64,000 nucleotides of DNA from Desulfocapsa sp. (GTDB taxonomy: Bacteria; Desulfobacterota; Desulfobulbia; Desulfobulbales; Desulfocapsaceae): assembly GCA_024763035.1 (NCBI GenBank), contig JANTGG010000003.1, positions 20,574 through 84,573 of the forward strand. Direction: 5' to 3'. A model generated the notes under the pieces. The model ran no database searches and had not been told where the DNA came from. It saw nothing but the letters and a program-made list of their open reading frames with translations. The position numbers and the translations under genes were made by a program. How positions within the stretch are numbered: position 1 is the first letter of the stretch; every line of letters starts with the position of its first letter. Of this stretch, positions 10,680 to 20,008 are shown piece after piece.

Positions 10680-11285
10680 CTATAAAAAGACGTCTGCAGT
10701 GATCGCCGCAAGTTTATCCAGCTCATCCTCTTCCAGCAGATGTTCCCCGCATAAATAGGGAATCTGCTGCACCAGCGTCAGATCGAAACTGTCTTTAAAG
10801 AGGTCTTCCAGGTATGCCTGCGCCTTCTGATTGGTGGAGAAAAAGAGCAGTGTGGAATTTTCAAGATTCCAGCACAGGTCATAGACCGCCGGGACGGGCA
10901 ATGCCTTTCGCATAAGTTCGTTCTGGATCCGCTCTTTGATCTCTGTCTTCTGCGATTTGGCAATTTTAGGAATCTGTTTTTCCTTTTTTATCCGCTCTTC
11001 TTCCTTCTGCACATATTTCTTTAAAATTGCAGCTGAAACCTTGCGTTCGTCAAGCCGCATGGAAAGGGTCACGTAATTTCCGGCTGCGTAGGAGGCAAAA
11101 TCAAATTCACTGTCAAACATATTCAACACCGATACCCAGCCCAGAGAAAATTCCTCGTAGGTATCATCAATGTCTCGAAAGGCAAAGGAAACCACCCTTT
11201 CTGCTATAAAATCCCATATATTTTCAGGCAGTTCACCTTCCACACTGAAGCGGACGAAACTGGCAGTGCCGTTTAGAAACCCCAT
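10680..11285 (-). CDS. RdgC-like recombination-associated protein (short)
   Basis: Overall RdgC layout (SLGWV, YVTLSMRLDERKVSAAILKKYVQKEEERIKKEK...ERIQNELMRKALPVPAVYDLCWNLENSTLLFFSTNQKAQAYLEDLFKDSF), 201 aa. Confidence 0.65.
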   Translation of the reverse strand: MGFLNGTASFVRFSVEGELPENIWDFIAERVVSFAFRDIDDTYEEFSLGWVSVLNMFDSEFDFASYAAGNYVTLSMRLDERKVSAAILKKYVQKEEERIKKEKQIPKIAKSQKTEIKERIQNELMRKALPVPAVYDLCWNLENSTLLFFSTNQKAQAYLEDLFKDSFDLTLVQQIPYLCGEHLLEEDELDKLAAITADVFL

Positions 11286-11586
11286 CTTTTACTCCATGAT
11301 CTGAAAAACAAAAAACTGATACACTCTGCAGGAACACCATTCACCCCCGGCAATTCGAAGCATCCCCTGTACATTAAAAAGAACCTGGGAGATATCTTAA
11401 TACAAAAAATCTCACTTTACTCTTAAATATGATATGGATGCAAATATTGTTGATTGCCCTCTCATGAGCTCTTCAGGCGATGAAAACTGACAGGATGCAC
11501 CATGAAATCGAAATGATGTTAATGCGGGAAGGAACCGTTTTTTTCTTGACATGAGAAAAATGAAATTGTATAAAAGCTTGCTTCAA

Positions 11587-11662
11587 GGGTCGTTAACTCA
11601 GTCGGTAGAGTATCTGCCTTTTAAGCAGAGAGTCGTGCGTTCGAGTCGCACACGACCCACCA
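11587..11662 (+). tRNA. tRNA-Lys(UUU)
   Basis: Acceptor GGGTCGT/ACGACCC, anticodon arm TCTGC-CTTTTAA-GCAGA, T-arm GTTCGAGTC, encoded CCA. Confidence 0.96.
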
Positions 11663-11679
11663 CATATACATAACAGATT

Positions 11680-11757
11680 GTCCCCATCGTCTAGTCAGGT
11701 CCAGGACACTGGGTTTTCATCCCAGCAACGCCGGTTCGAATCCGACTGGGGACGCCA
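11680..11757 (+). tRNA. tRNA-Glu(UUC)
   Basis: Acceptor GTCCCCA/TGGGGAC, anticodon arm CTGGG-TTTTCAT-CCCAG, GGTTCGAATCC, encoded CCA. Confidence 0.96.
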
Positions 11758-11762
11758 TGTTA

Positions 11763-11802
11763 AAAGCACCAAGGATATCCTTTATCCTTGGTGCTTTTTT
11801 TG
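11763..11802 (+). terminator. Rho-independent terminator after tRNA-Lys/Glu
   Basis: AAAGCACCAAGGATA-TCCT-TTATCCTTGGTGCTTTTTTT stem-loop plus T-run. Confidence 0.9.
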
Positions 11803-11855
11803 TGCTCACTCCAGAGCCACCATACATATACAGCCTGAAAGAAACAGGTAAGCGA

Positions 11856-13235
11856 CTAATTCTTGAAACTATGAATGGGAGCCGGAATTCGACCTCCCCA
11901 GGCAATGAAACGTGATGACTTATTCACATTTCGCACTTCCATCACAGGGCTCTCACCAAACAGTCCGCCAAAGCTCACGATATCCCCTGCCTTCTTCCCG
12001 GGTACGGGAATAAGTCTGGCGGCAGTAGTTTTGTTATTGATCATGCCCACTGCCATCTCATCGGCGATGATTGCTGCTATGGTATCACTATCCACATCGC
12101 CGGGAATGGGAACCATATCAAGCCCCACTGAGCAGACACAGGTCATTGCTTCGAGTTTTTCGATGGTCAGCTGCCCTTTAGCCACAGCATCGGCAAGAAC
12201 AGCGTCCTCCATCACCGGTATAAACGCACCGCTTAAGCCCCCCACACTCTTGGAGGCAAAGATCCCCCCCTTTTTCACAGCATCATTAAGAAGGGCGACG
12301 ATTGCCGTCGAACCGGGAGCCCCGATTGCATCAACACCTATGATCGAGAGAATCTCACCAACAGAATCACCAACCTTGGGTGTGGGAGCAAGGGAAAGAT
12401 CCACGACACCGAATGCCACACCAAGTTCCCTGGAAACCTGCCTCCCGATCAGCTCCCCACACCTGGTTACCCGAAAGGTGATCTGTTTTATCTCTTCTGC
12501 AATATCATCAAGACAAAGGTTTTCTTTTCCTTTTGATCTGATGGTCTTCTCAAGGGAGCGGGCAATCACTCCGGGCCCTGATACGCCGACGTTTAAAACC
12601 ACATCGGCCTCCTCCACTCCATGAATAGCTCCAGCCATAAAAGGATTATCACCTGGCTGATTGCAGAAAACCACAAATTTTGCTGCCCCGAACCCACCCT
12701 GATCCGCTGTCTGTTCAGCAAGTTGAGAAACGGTTGTTCCCATCATTGCGATGGCATCCATATTAATCCCCTTGTTGGAGGAACCAACATTTATAGAGGC
12801 ACAGAGCCTGCTTGTCCCGGCAAGTGCCCGTGGAACTGAACGGATAAAAGCAAGATCAGTTGCAGTCATCCCCTTTTCCACCTGAGCAGAAAAACCGCCA
12901 AGTATATCAACACCTGCCTGTTCTGCCGCCGAGTCAAGGCTTCCTGCCAGCTGCACAAACTCGTCCTCACTGAAACCAGCACCTACAAAGGCAGCAGGCG
13001 TCACAGAGATACGTTTATTCATAACAGGGATGCCATATCTGGTGGCAACCTCATTGCAGGTGTCAACAAAGGCATCGGCATGAAGGGCAATCTTTTTCTC
13101 AACATTTTTGCAGGTCTGTTCTGCACTCCCCGCCCGGCAATCAAGAAGATTAATCCCCATGGTTACAGTCCTTACATCGAGATTCTCCTTCTGAATCATC
13201 TCGACTGTCGACAATATCTGGTCACTGCGAAGCAT
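11856..13235 (-). CDS. UPF0210 (PFL/DUF711) family protein
   Basis: MLRSDQILSTVEMIQKENLDVRTVTMGINLLDC, ... GGLSGAFIPVMEDAVL; 459 aa full-length. Confidence 0.9.
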   Translation of the reverse strand: MLRSDQILSTVEMIQKENLDVRTVTMGINLLDCRAGSAEQTCKNVEKKIALHADAFVDTCNEVATRYGIPVMNKRISVTPAAFVGAGFSEDEFVQLAGSLDSAAEQAGVDILGGFSAQVEKGMTATDLAFIRSVPRALAGTSRLCASINVGSSNKGINMDAIAMMGTTVSQLAEQTADQGGFGAAKFVVFCNQPGDNPFMAGAIHGVEEADVVLNVGVSGPGVIARSLEKTIRSKGKENLCLDDIAEEIKQITFRVTRCGELIGRQVSRELGVAFGVVDLSLAPTPKVGDSVGEILSIIGVDAIGAPGSTAIVALLNDAVKKGGIFASKSVGGLSGAFIPVMEDAVLADAVAKGQLTIEKLEAMTCVCSVGLDMVPIPGDVDSDTIAAIIADEMAVGMINNKTTAARLIPVPGKKAGDIVSFGGLFGESPVMEVRNVNKSSRFIAWGGRIPAPIHSFKN

Positions 13236-13236
13236 A

Positions 13237-13827
13237 TCACACCTCCACTACGCCGCTGCACGGCGTAGCAATCTCATGGGTCGCTTTGAAGATATCGTTG
13301 TGCTGAAGGACGATATCGAGTTTTTCTTTCCTGCCAAGTTCGCGTAGATCCGAACGCAGCAGAGACATACTTGCAACCGGAGTCAGATCCACCTGAAAGA
13401 TCATGGTGTACAGGCTATGTTCCCGGGTTGTATTCAAATCAAGGATATTGATATCCCTTCTATGAAAAAAGTGCCCCATGATACTCACCAGTCCCTTCCG
13501 GTTTTCTCCCTGTGCTGTAACAACAAATGTCTCAGCGGGCAGGTTGTTTTTCTCTATTTCCAGGGGCACATCCATCTCCTTTATGGTGATTTCAAGTTTT
13601 GTCTCAGAAGCGATATGGGAAAAACCTGCTATAACATCCTCAGGAGTCACCACATCCTCGAACTCGGCTATAAGAATCATTGAAAAATATCCACCAAGAA
13701 CCGACTGGTTTAAATCGGCAAGATCACCGTCCAACTCAAGAACAGCTCTACTGATATCTGCAACAATCCCGGGTCTGTCCTTGGACATTACCGATATAAC
13801 TAACTGTTTTTTCATTATATTCAGCAC
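13237..13827 (-). CDS. ACT-domain regulatory protein (UPF0237/GcvR-like)
   Basis: LVISVMSKDRPGIVADISRAVLELDGDLADLNQSVLGGYFSMI; two ACT-like repeats; adjacent to UPF0210 gene. Confidence 0.85.
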   Translation of the reverse strand: MLNIMKKQLVISVMSKDRPGIVADISRAVLELDGDLADLNQSVLGGYFSMILIAEFEDVVTPEDVIAGFSHIASETKLEITIKEMDVPLEIEKNNLPAETFVVTAQGENRKGLVSIMGHFFHRRDINILDLNTTREHSLYTMIFQVDLTPVASMSLLRSDLRELGRKEKLDIVLQHNDIFKATHEIATPCSGVVEV

Positions 13828-15446
13828 TCCAACATATCAATCTGCCATTTTTGACCATTCATTTTCCGTTTAAATACGGTCGGATGGGGATGCTTGTCCA
13901 GACTCTTGTAATCGATGGTATAATGCAAACCCCTGGATTCTTTTCTCTCCATTGCCGACTGAATAATCAGCAGGGCATTGAGAGCAATGTTCCTCAGCTC
14001 AATCATATTAGGGGTAATAATATACTCATGGTAAAACTGATCAATTTCCTGAAAGATTACTGCCATTCGTTTTTTGGCAAGCTCCAGTCGTTTCTCAGAT
14101 CGGACGATCCCGACATAATTCCACATGGTCCGACGAATAACATCCCAGTTATGATTAATCAGAATTTCTTCACTGAGTTTTCGGGCATTACCACTTTTCC
14201 AGACATCGACATCCGGCAATTCAAAAGATTGCAAGCGGTCCCAGCTCTTCTGACAATAGTCGGCGGCGCGGTCTGCAAAAACCACAGCCTCCAAAAGTGA
14301 ATTACTGGCCAATCGATTCCCACCATGCAGACCGGTACTTGCAGTTTCTCCCAGGGCCATCAATCCAGGAATGGAAGTTCGTCCGTTTCTATCTGTCCGC
14401 ACACCCCCACACATGTAATGCGCTGCAGGAACAACCGGAATAGGCTGCTTACTGATATCAATTCCACGACTCAGGCATCGATTAAAAATTGTTGGGAATC
14501 GCTTCATCAGAAATTCAGCATCCCGAAAACTGATATCGAGATAGACACAATCTTCACCTGTCTCCTTCAGTTCACTGTCTATTGCCCTTGCCACAGTGTC
14601 ACGGGTGGCAAGATCTTCCCTGGGATCATACTTCTTCATAAACGGCACCCCATCCCTCCCGACAAGGACTGCCCCCTCACCCCTAACTGCCTCTGATATA
14701 AGGAAGTTTTTCTCCTGTGGATGATACAGGCAGGTTGGATGGAATTGAACGAACTCCATATTCTCCATTTCTGCCCCTGCCCTGAAAGCCATGGCAAGCC
14801 CGTCCCCGGTTGCGATATCCGGATTAGTCGTATAAAGGTATACTTTCCCGACCCCACCACTGCAGAGAGCAGTCACCTTTGCCCGATAGGGCTCAACACT
14901 CTCCCCTTCCATTACATACGCCCCGACACACCGCGACCCCATATTGGAACCACAAGCTTCCGGGACCATCAACAGGTCAACAGCAATGTGATTTTCCAGA
15001 AGCGTTATATTTTCAGTCGCCCGGGCACTCTCAAGCAACGCCCTCTCAATCTCCCTGCCGGTGAGATCATAGGAATGCGCAACCCTACGATGACTATGCC
15101 CCCCTTCCCTGCCCAAAGAATACCCCGAAGTTGTTGCACCATCCTTCACAAAATCCACACCGATCCTCACCAGTTCACGAACACGAGCAGGACCGTCACT
15201 GACGACAAGGTCCACAACGGATTCATCACACAAGCCCGCCCCGGAGAGAAGGGTGTCATTGATATGGGACGCCATACTGTCATCTTCTTCCAACACAGCA
15301 GCTATGCCACCCTGAGCAAGATTGGTGGCAGTATCCACATCCCTCTTTTTGGTGACCATCACCACCGTGCCCATCTCTGCACACTTCAAAGCAAAGGAGA
15401 GTCCGGCAATACCACTTCCAATTATCAAAAAATCACTTTTCACCAC
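13821..15446 (-). CDS. nadB: L-aspartate oxidase
   Basis: KSDFLIIGSGIAGLSFALKCAEMG FAD motif, AQGGIAAV, HSHRRVAHSYDLTG, AAHYMCGGV; GTG start near 15446 (longer ORF extends upstream through parS). Confidence 0.95.
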   Translation of the reverse strand: MVKSDFLIIGSGIAGLSFALKCAEMGTVVMVTKKRDVDTATNLAQGGIAAVLEEDDSMASHINDTLLSGAGLCDESVVDLVVSDGPARVRELVRIGVDFVKDGATTSGYSLGREGGHSHRRVAHSYDLTGREIERALLESARATENITLLENHIAVDLLMVPEACGSNMGSRCVGAYVMEGESVEPYRAKVTALCSGGVGKVYLYTTNPDIATGDGLAMAFRAGAEMENMEFVQFHPTCLYHPQEKNFLISEAVRGEGAVLVGRDGVPFMKKYDPREDLATRDTVARAIDSELKETGEDCVYLDISFRDAEFLMKRFPTIFNRCLSRGIDISKQPIPVVPAAHYMCGGVRTDRNGRTSIPGLMALGETASTGLHGGNRLASNSLLEAVVFADRAADYCQKSWDRLQSFELPDVDVWKSGNARKLSEEILINHNWDVIRRTMWNYVGIVRSEKRLELAKKRMAVIFQEIDQFYHEYIITPNMIELRNIALNALLIIQSAMERKESRGLHYTIDYKSLDKHPHPTVFKRKMNGQKWQIDMLEC

Positions 15447-15458
15447 AACCCCCTTCAG

Positions 15459-15474
15459 TGTTTCACGTGAAACA
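15459..15474. promoter_or_regulatory. parS centromere-like site
   Basis: Perfect 16-bp palindrome TGTTTCACGTGAAACA, matching the canonical bacterial chromosomal parS, upstream of parA-parB. Confidence 0.96.
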
Positions 15475-15702
15475 TATGCAAACCAGATTGAAAAACAGTG
15501 TGCCCAATGTATCGCTGACGGCGGTGAAAGGCAAGGACTTGGTCTTTTTACCTGGTTTTTTTTCTTTTCAGGAGAATAACATTGTGACTTGTTCGGAAAT
15601 ACGATAAAAATGAGTGTCAGAAAACGTATCGCCATCACACTATCGGGTGCAAGCTGTACTTTGCAAATCAACCAAAAGCAGATATCTGTTTACGGGGAAC
15701 AC

Positions 15703-16479
15703 ATGGAAAAAGGCAAGATTGTAGCAGTCGCAAACCAGAAGGGCGGAGTTGGCAAAACCACATCCGCCGTCAGCCTGGCATCTGCCCTGGCTAGAAAGAA
15801 GAAAAAAGTCCTGCTCGTGGATTCCGACCCACAGGGAAACGCCTCTTCCGGATCAGGGGTGAATTTACGGGAAGTGGAAAAACACCTCTACCACTCCTAC
15901 ATGGAGGATCTGCCTGTTACTGAGATTTGCGTCACCCCGCAATCCAAGTGGAAACTTACTGTCATCCCCTCATCCATTGATCTGGCAGCAGCAGAAATGG
16001 AGCTTTTTCCCAGGGAGGAGCGGGAATTCGTACTCAAAAAACTCCTTGAGCCTGCTCAAAAAAAGTATGACTATATACTTATAGACTGTCCTCCATCCCT
16101 GGGGCTTCTGACAATTAACAGTCTAACCGCGGCAAACTCTGTTCTTATCCCCATGCAATGCGAATATTTTGCCATGGAAGGGCTTGCTCAACTTGTAAAA
16201 ACCATTCGTTCTGTCAAAAAATCACTCAACAGGGAGCTTTACATAGAAGGACTCCTTTTAACGATGTTTGACAAACGCAACAGGCTGACATTTCAGGTTG
16301 CCGATGAAATTGAAAAGCATTTTGGAGACCAGTTGTTTAAAACGGTTATCCCTCGTAATGTGCGCTTGAGTGAATGCCCAAGTCATGGTCAATCTGTGAT
16401 AGAGTATGACATTAAATCAACCGGGGCAAAAGCCTACATCAAGCTTGCCAATGAGTTTGTGAAAAGGCAGAAAAAGTAA
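15703..16479 (+). CDS. parA: ParA/Soj chromosome partitioning ATPase
   Basis: MEKGKIVAVANQKGGVGKTTSAVSLASALA deviant Walker A; start at internal ATG 15703. Confidence 0.97.
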   Translation: MEKGKIVAVANQKGGVGKTTSAVSLASALARKKKKVLLVDSDPQGNASSGSGVNLREVEKHLYHSYMEDLPVTEICVTPQSKWKLTVIPSSIDLAAAEMELFPREEREFVLKKLLEPAQKKYDYILIDCPPSLGLLTINSLTAANSVLIPMQCEYFAMEGLAQLVKTIRSVKKSLNRELYIEGLLLTMFDKRNRLTFQVADEIEKHFGDQLFKTVIPRNVRLSECPSHGQSVIEYDIKSTGAKAYIKLANEFVKRQKK

Positions 16480-16512
16480 AAAGGCACTTTATTTTTCAGT
16501 AAGGAAAGAGAT

Positions 16513-17382
16513 ATGGCAAAGAAAAAAGGCCTGGGAAGGGGAGTAGACCTTCTCTTTAATCAGGAAGAGGATGAGGAAAAGTTTTTTGAGTGTGATATTG
16601 AGCAAATTGTTCCCAATCTCTACCAACCAAGACAACACTTTGATCCGGACAGTCTGCAGGAACTTGCCGACTCAATTTCCCAAAACGGGGTTATCCAGCC
16701 ATTGGTCGTTGTGGCAAATCCTGAAGGAGCCTATGAACTCATAGCAGGGGAGAGAAGGTTACGAGCCTCCAAACTGGCAGGACTGAAAGAAGTCCCGGTT
16801 GTCCTTCGGGATGTGTCCAGCGAAGAAGAACTCCTGGAGCTGGCTCTTATTGAAAATGTCCAGCGTCAGGATTTGAATCCCCTTGAAGAAGCTGAAGCCT
16901 ATGAAAAACTTATCCAGCAGTTTTCCTACACCCAGGAACAGGCTGCTGCCAAGGTAGGCAAGCAGAGATCCACCGTGGCAAACCGTCTACGACTCCTGCA
17001 ACTTCCCGATTTCATTAAGGATGATATCTGCAAACAACGCCTTTCAGAAGGGCATGCCCGAGCCTTGCTCCGTTTAACTGATGATGAGATTGCCATGAAA
17101 GAGGCAAGAGATCTGATTATCTCCAAAGGGATGTCTGTTCGTCAGGCAGAAAAACTGACCAGCAGAATGAAACAGACAAGCAAGACGGCGGGGAACAGCA
17201 AGGCAAAAGAAACACCAGTTATCCCGCAATCCTTCTCCCATTCACTTCTCACCCGTGTAAGCAACAAACTGCACTCCAAGGTTCAACTGGTTCAAAACGG
17301 AACACGGGGTAAACTCGAAATCGAATACTACTCGGTGGACGATCTGGAGCGGCTGGTTGCCCTGATCGCAGGTGAAGAATAA
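16513..17382 (+). CDS. parB: ParB/Spo0J partition protein
   Basis: MAKKKGLGRGVDLLF, NLYQPRQHFD, ELIAGERRLRASKLAG, ENVQRQDLNPLEEA. Confidence 0.97.
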   Translation: MAKKKGLGRGVDLLFNQEEDEEKFFECDIEQIVPNLYQPRQHFDPDSLQELADSISQNGVIQPLVVVANPEGAYELIAGERRLRASKLAGLKEVPVVLRDVSSEEELLELALIENVQRQDLNPLEEAEAYEKLIQQFSYTQEQAAAKVGKQRSTVANRLRLLQLPDFIKDDICKQRLSEGHARALLRLTDDEIAMKEARDLIISKGMSVRQAEKLTSRMKQTSKTAGNSKAKETPVIPQSFSHSLLTRVSNKLHSKVQLVQNGTRGKLEIEYYSVDDLERLVALIAGEE

Positions 17383-17474
17383 CAGAGTGTGTTGTTGTAC
17401 ATATAAAATATATCTACTCCAACATTCTTCATTTACCCCGCTAAGCACTTCCTTAACTCTTTGGGAGAAAACAC

Positions 17475-17768
17475 ATGGCATTACTTCAATTAACAATGAT
17501 TCCAATGGGTGAGGGCGTCAGTGTAGGTGATTATGTCAGCCTGATCCAAAAAAGTCTGGAGAAGGAAGGGGCCCGTTACCACTTGAACGATATGGGCACC
17601 GTCATCGAGGGAGATGTTCAGGAACTGCTGGGTCTCCTGGCACGAATTTACGAAACACCCTTTGAACACGGAGCTGTGAGGGTAGTTACCCAGATCGTCA
17701 TCGATGACAGACGGGACAAGGAAATTCATATCGGCGATAAAATAGAAGCTGTTTCACAGCGCCTGTGA
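17475..17768 (+). CDS. MTH1187/UPF0045-family thiamine-binding-like protein
   Basis: 97 aa: LTMIPMGEGVSVGDYVSLIQKSLEKEGARYHLNDMGTVIEGD. Confidence 0.8.
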   Translation: MALLQLTMIPMGEGVSVGDYVSLIQKSLEKEGARYHLNDMGTVIEGDVQELLGLLARIYETPFEHGAVRVVTQIVIDDRRDKEIHIGDKIEAVSQRL

Positions 17769-17844
17769 CAATCTCCATACGCACCCTGTCACCCTCTCTC
17801 TTCTCCATGGTAGTATATATAAACCCTTCACTGAATAAACCCTT

Positions 17845-18003
17845 ATGAAAGCACAGTCAAAAAAAAGTGGGATCAAACTTTCCACAACCCTTCTCTTTGT
17901 ATTTTTCCTGTCCCTGCTCCTGTTCGGACTCAACGTCAAGGAACCGCAACGTGTCATGGAACAGGCCTGGAATATCTGCCTGGAATGTATCGGGATAGGC
18001 TGA
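17845..18003 (+). CDS. 52-aa single-TM CxxC protein (CD1871A-like)
   Basis: Below ORF-track cutoff: MKAQSKKSGIKLSTTLLFVFFLSLLLFGLNVKEPQRVMEQAWNICLECIGIG*; TM helix, C-terminal CLEC; followed by a 4Fe-4S NapH-like gene. Confidence 0.75.
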   Translation: MKAQSKKSGIKLSTTLLFVFFLSLLLFGLNVKEPQRVMEQAWNICLECIGIG

Positions 18004-18257
18004 CACCAGTGAAAAAATTTCAGGAAATATTTCACTGTTCGCAAGCTCTTAAGAGCTAATAGAAAACATACCAGAACAAACCGAAAAAAGGAATAAAGGA
18101 CGTTTTTTCTGACACTTAAGCTTTACAGTGGCAGTACTGTTTACCAAAAAAACGGCATTGCCACTCTGCTTTGCTAACTTTTACTCTTGTCTGTAAGCCG
18201 TTACTTTCAGCACGGTTCCGTCATTAAACTATCTCAGCACCTAAAAGAGACAACACC

Positions 18258-19169
18258 ATGGAAGCACTCCGCAAACTTATACAACTTATCGCCACACTGC
18301 TCACCAACAGTTATTTTCTTTTTCCTGTCACTCATAATATCTACCAGGGACCTGCGAAGGTTATCTGTGCACCAGGTCTGAACTGCTACTCCTGTCCGGC
18401 ATCCACGACCTATTGTCCCATCGGTGCCATTCAACAGCTGCTGCTCAGTGTGCGGTTTTCTCTGGAAACAGGATCGCTTTTTTTCAGCTCCTACGTTGTC
18501 GGGACCGTGGGCTTGATAGGCACAGCAACAGGGCGAATAACCTGCGGATGGCTCTGCCCGTTCGGACTGGTTCAGGAACTCCTCTACAAGCTGCCTGTTA
18601 AAACGAAGGTTGAACTTCCCTATCTGCTGAGATACGTAAAATACCTTATGCTTGTTTTTTTCGTTGTTCTTATGCCGTTACTGCTTGTCAATGAATGGGG
18701 AATGGGGCTGCCATGGTTCTGTAAATATGTGTGCCCGGCAGGTACTCTCGAAGCTGGTATTCCAATGATCTTTCTTCAGCCGGATCTGCGGGCAACAATA
18801 GGTTTTTTATTTTACAACAAGCTCGCCTGGATGATTATTTTTCTCCTTTGGAGTGTTGTCACCTCCAGACCTTTTTGTAAAACCACCTGTCCTCTCGGTG
18901 CTTTTTACGGTCTCTTCAACAAAGTCTCCCTTATAAAACTGGAACTGAACGAAACACTCTGTACAAAATGCGGTCACTGCGCAGATGTATGCCCCATGGG
19001 TATCCAGTTTAACGAGGCAGTCGGCAGCCCCGAGTGCATTATGTGTATGCGCTGTATGAGAGAAGGATGCGATTTTGGTGCTATCACACTCACCTGCGGT
19101 GGTATGCATCTTCTTGCAGACAACCGACGGGACAGGAAAAAAGACAAATTTATTGAGCAGGAACTCTAA
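18258..19169 (+). CDS. 4Fe-4S binding membrane protein (NapH/NosR/YccM-like)
   Basis: Multi-TM with CGWLCPFGLVQELLYKLP, CKYVCPAGTLEA, CKTTCPLGAFYGLF and two ferredoxin motifs CTKCGHCADVCP / CIMCMRCMREGC. Confidence 0.88.
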   Translation: MEALRKLIQLIATLLTNSYFLFPVTHNIYQGPAKVICAPGLNCYSCPASTTYCPIGAIQQLLLSVRFSLETGSLFFSSYVVGTVGLIGTATGRITCGWLCPFGLVQELLYKLPVKTKVELPYLLRYVKYLMLVFFVVLMPLLLVNEWGMGLPWFCKYVCPAGTLEAGIPMIFLQPDLRATIGFLFYNKLAWMIIFLLWSVVTSRPFCKTTCPLGAFYGLFNKVSLIKLELNETLCTKCGHCADVCPMGIQFNEAVGSPECIMCMRCMREGCDFGAITLTCGGMHLLADNRRDRKKDKFIEQEL

Positions 19170-19348
19170 TGTTCCTCTTTTTAATTGTTGCCGCTGGTAT
19201 GCTGAATGGCAGCAGATCCTCTTTCGACAGAAGAAAAACATGGAAATGAATAGTGGACTGAGCTAATTTAGCAAAAGCGGAGATTGACCAATACAAATAC
19301 CGGTGATAAACGAGACACCGGTACCAACTCTTTCCAGGTTATTTTCAC

Positions 19349-19819
19349 ATGAACAGCGTTTCCCGCAAGACCAGCATAACAGTTTTTCTAACCCTCCTGA
19401 TTATTGCCTTCGGCACTACTGCTTTCGCCAAAATGTACTCCATAAAGGGGGACAGGGTGCAGGTAAGGTCCGGAGCCGGCACAAAATATTCCGTAAAATG
19501 GGAATATGGAAACGGCTTCCCCCTGAAGAGACTTTCCACGAGGGGAAAATGGATCAAGGTCAAGGACTTTGAAGGCGATACGGGATGGGTACATTCCAAT
19601 TATCTCAATACCGAAAACCATATGATCGTAAAGGTCAACAAGGGAAAGAAGAAAAAAATCAATATTCGCAGCGGTCCTTCCACAAAGTATAAGAAGGTTG
19701 GTCAGGCCTACTACGGAGTTGTTTTCAAAACACTGGAGCAGAAGAAAGGCTGGGCAAAAGTTCAACATGAATCAGGATTGACCGGATGGGTGAAACGCAG
19801 CCTGCTCTGGGGATTTTAG
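19349..19819 (+). CDS. secreted tandem bacterial SH3-domain protein
   Basis: Signal peptide then two SH3b repeats (VQVRSGAGTKYSVKWEYGNGFPL..., INIRSGPSTKYKKVGQAYYGVVFK...). Confidence 0.85.
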   Translation: MNSVSRKTSITVFLTLLIIAFGTTAFAKMYSIKGDRVQVRSGAGTKYSVKWEYGNGFPLKRLSTRGKWIKVKDFEGDTGWVHSNYLNTENHMIVKVNKGKKKKINIRSGPSTKYKKVGQAYYGVVFKTLEQKKGWAKVQHESGLTGWVKRSLLWGF

Positions 19820-20008
19820 TGCGGTATTCTTTAAAAATCGTAATAAAAAAGAGACAGATACAGTCTGTGCTTCCCCCTTCAAGCTCTACCCCCTGCCGGC
19901 TCCCATAAGACGGCTGTTTTTTATGACCCCTGTTCCTGTTAACAGGGGTGCGCTGACATTTGCAGCAGACCACGCTGCAATCATCAGCAAAGGAGAGAGT
20001 AGAGACCA

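Noticed and set aside
18040-18250. Possible riboswitch upstream of the NapH-like gene (AGTGGCA...TGCCACT stem)
   Set aside because: Single modest stem, no match to a known riboswitch core that I could verify.
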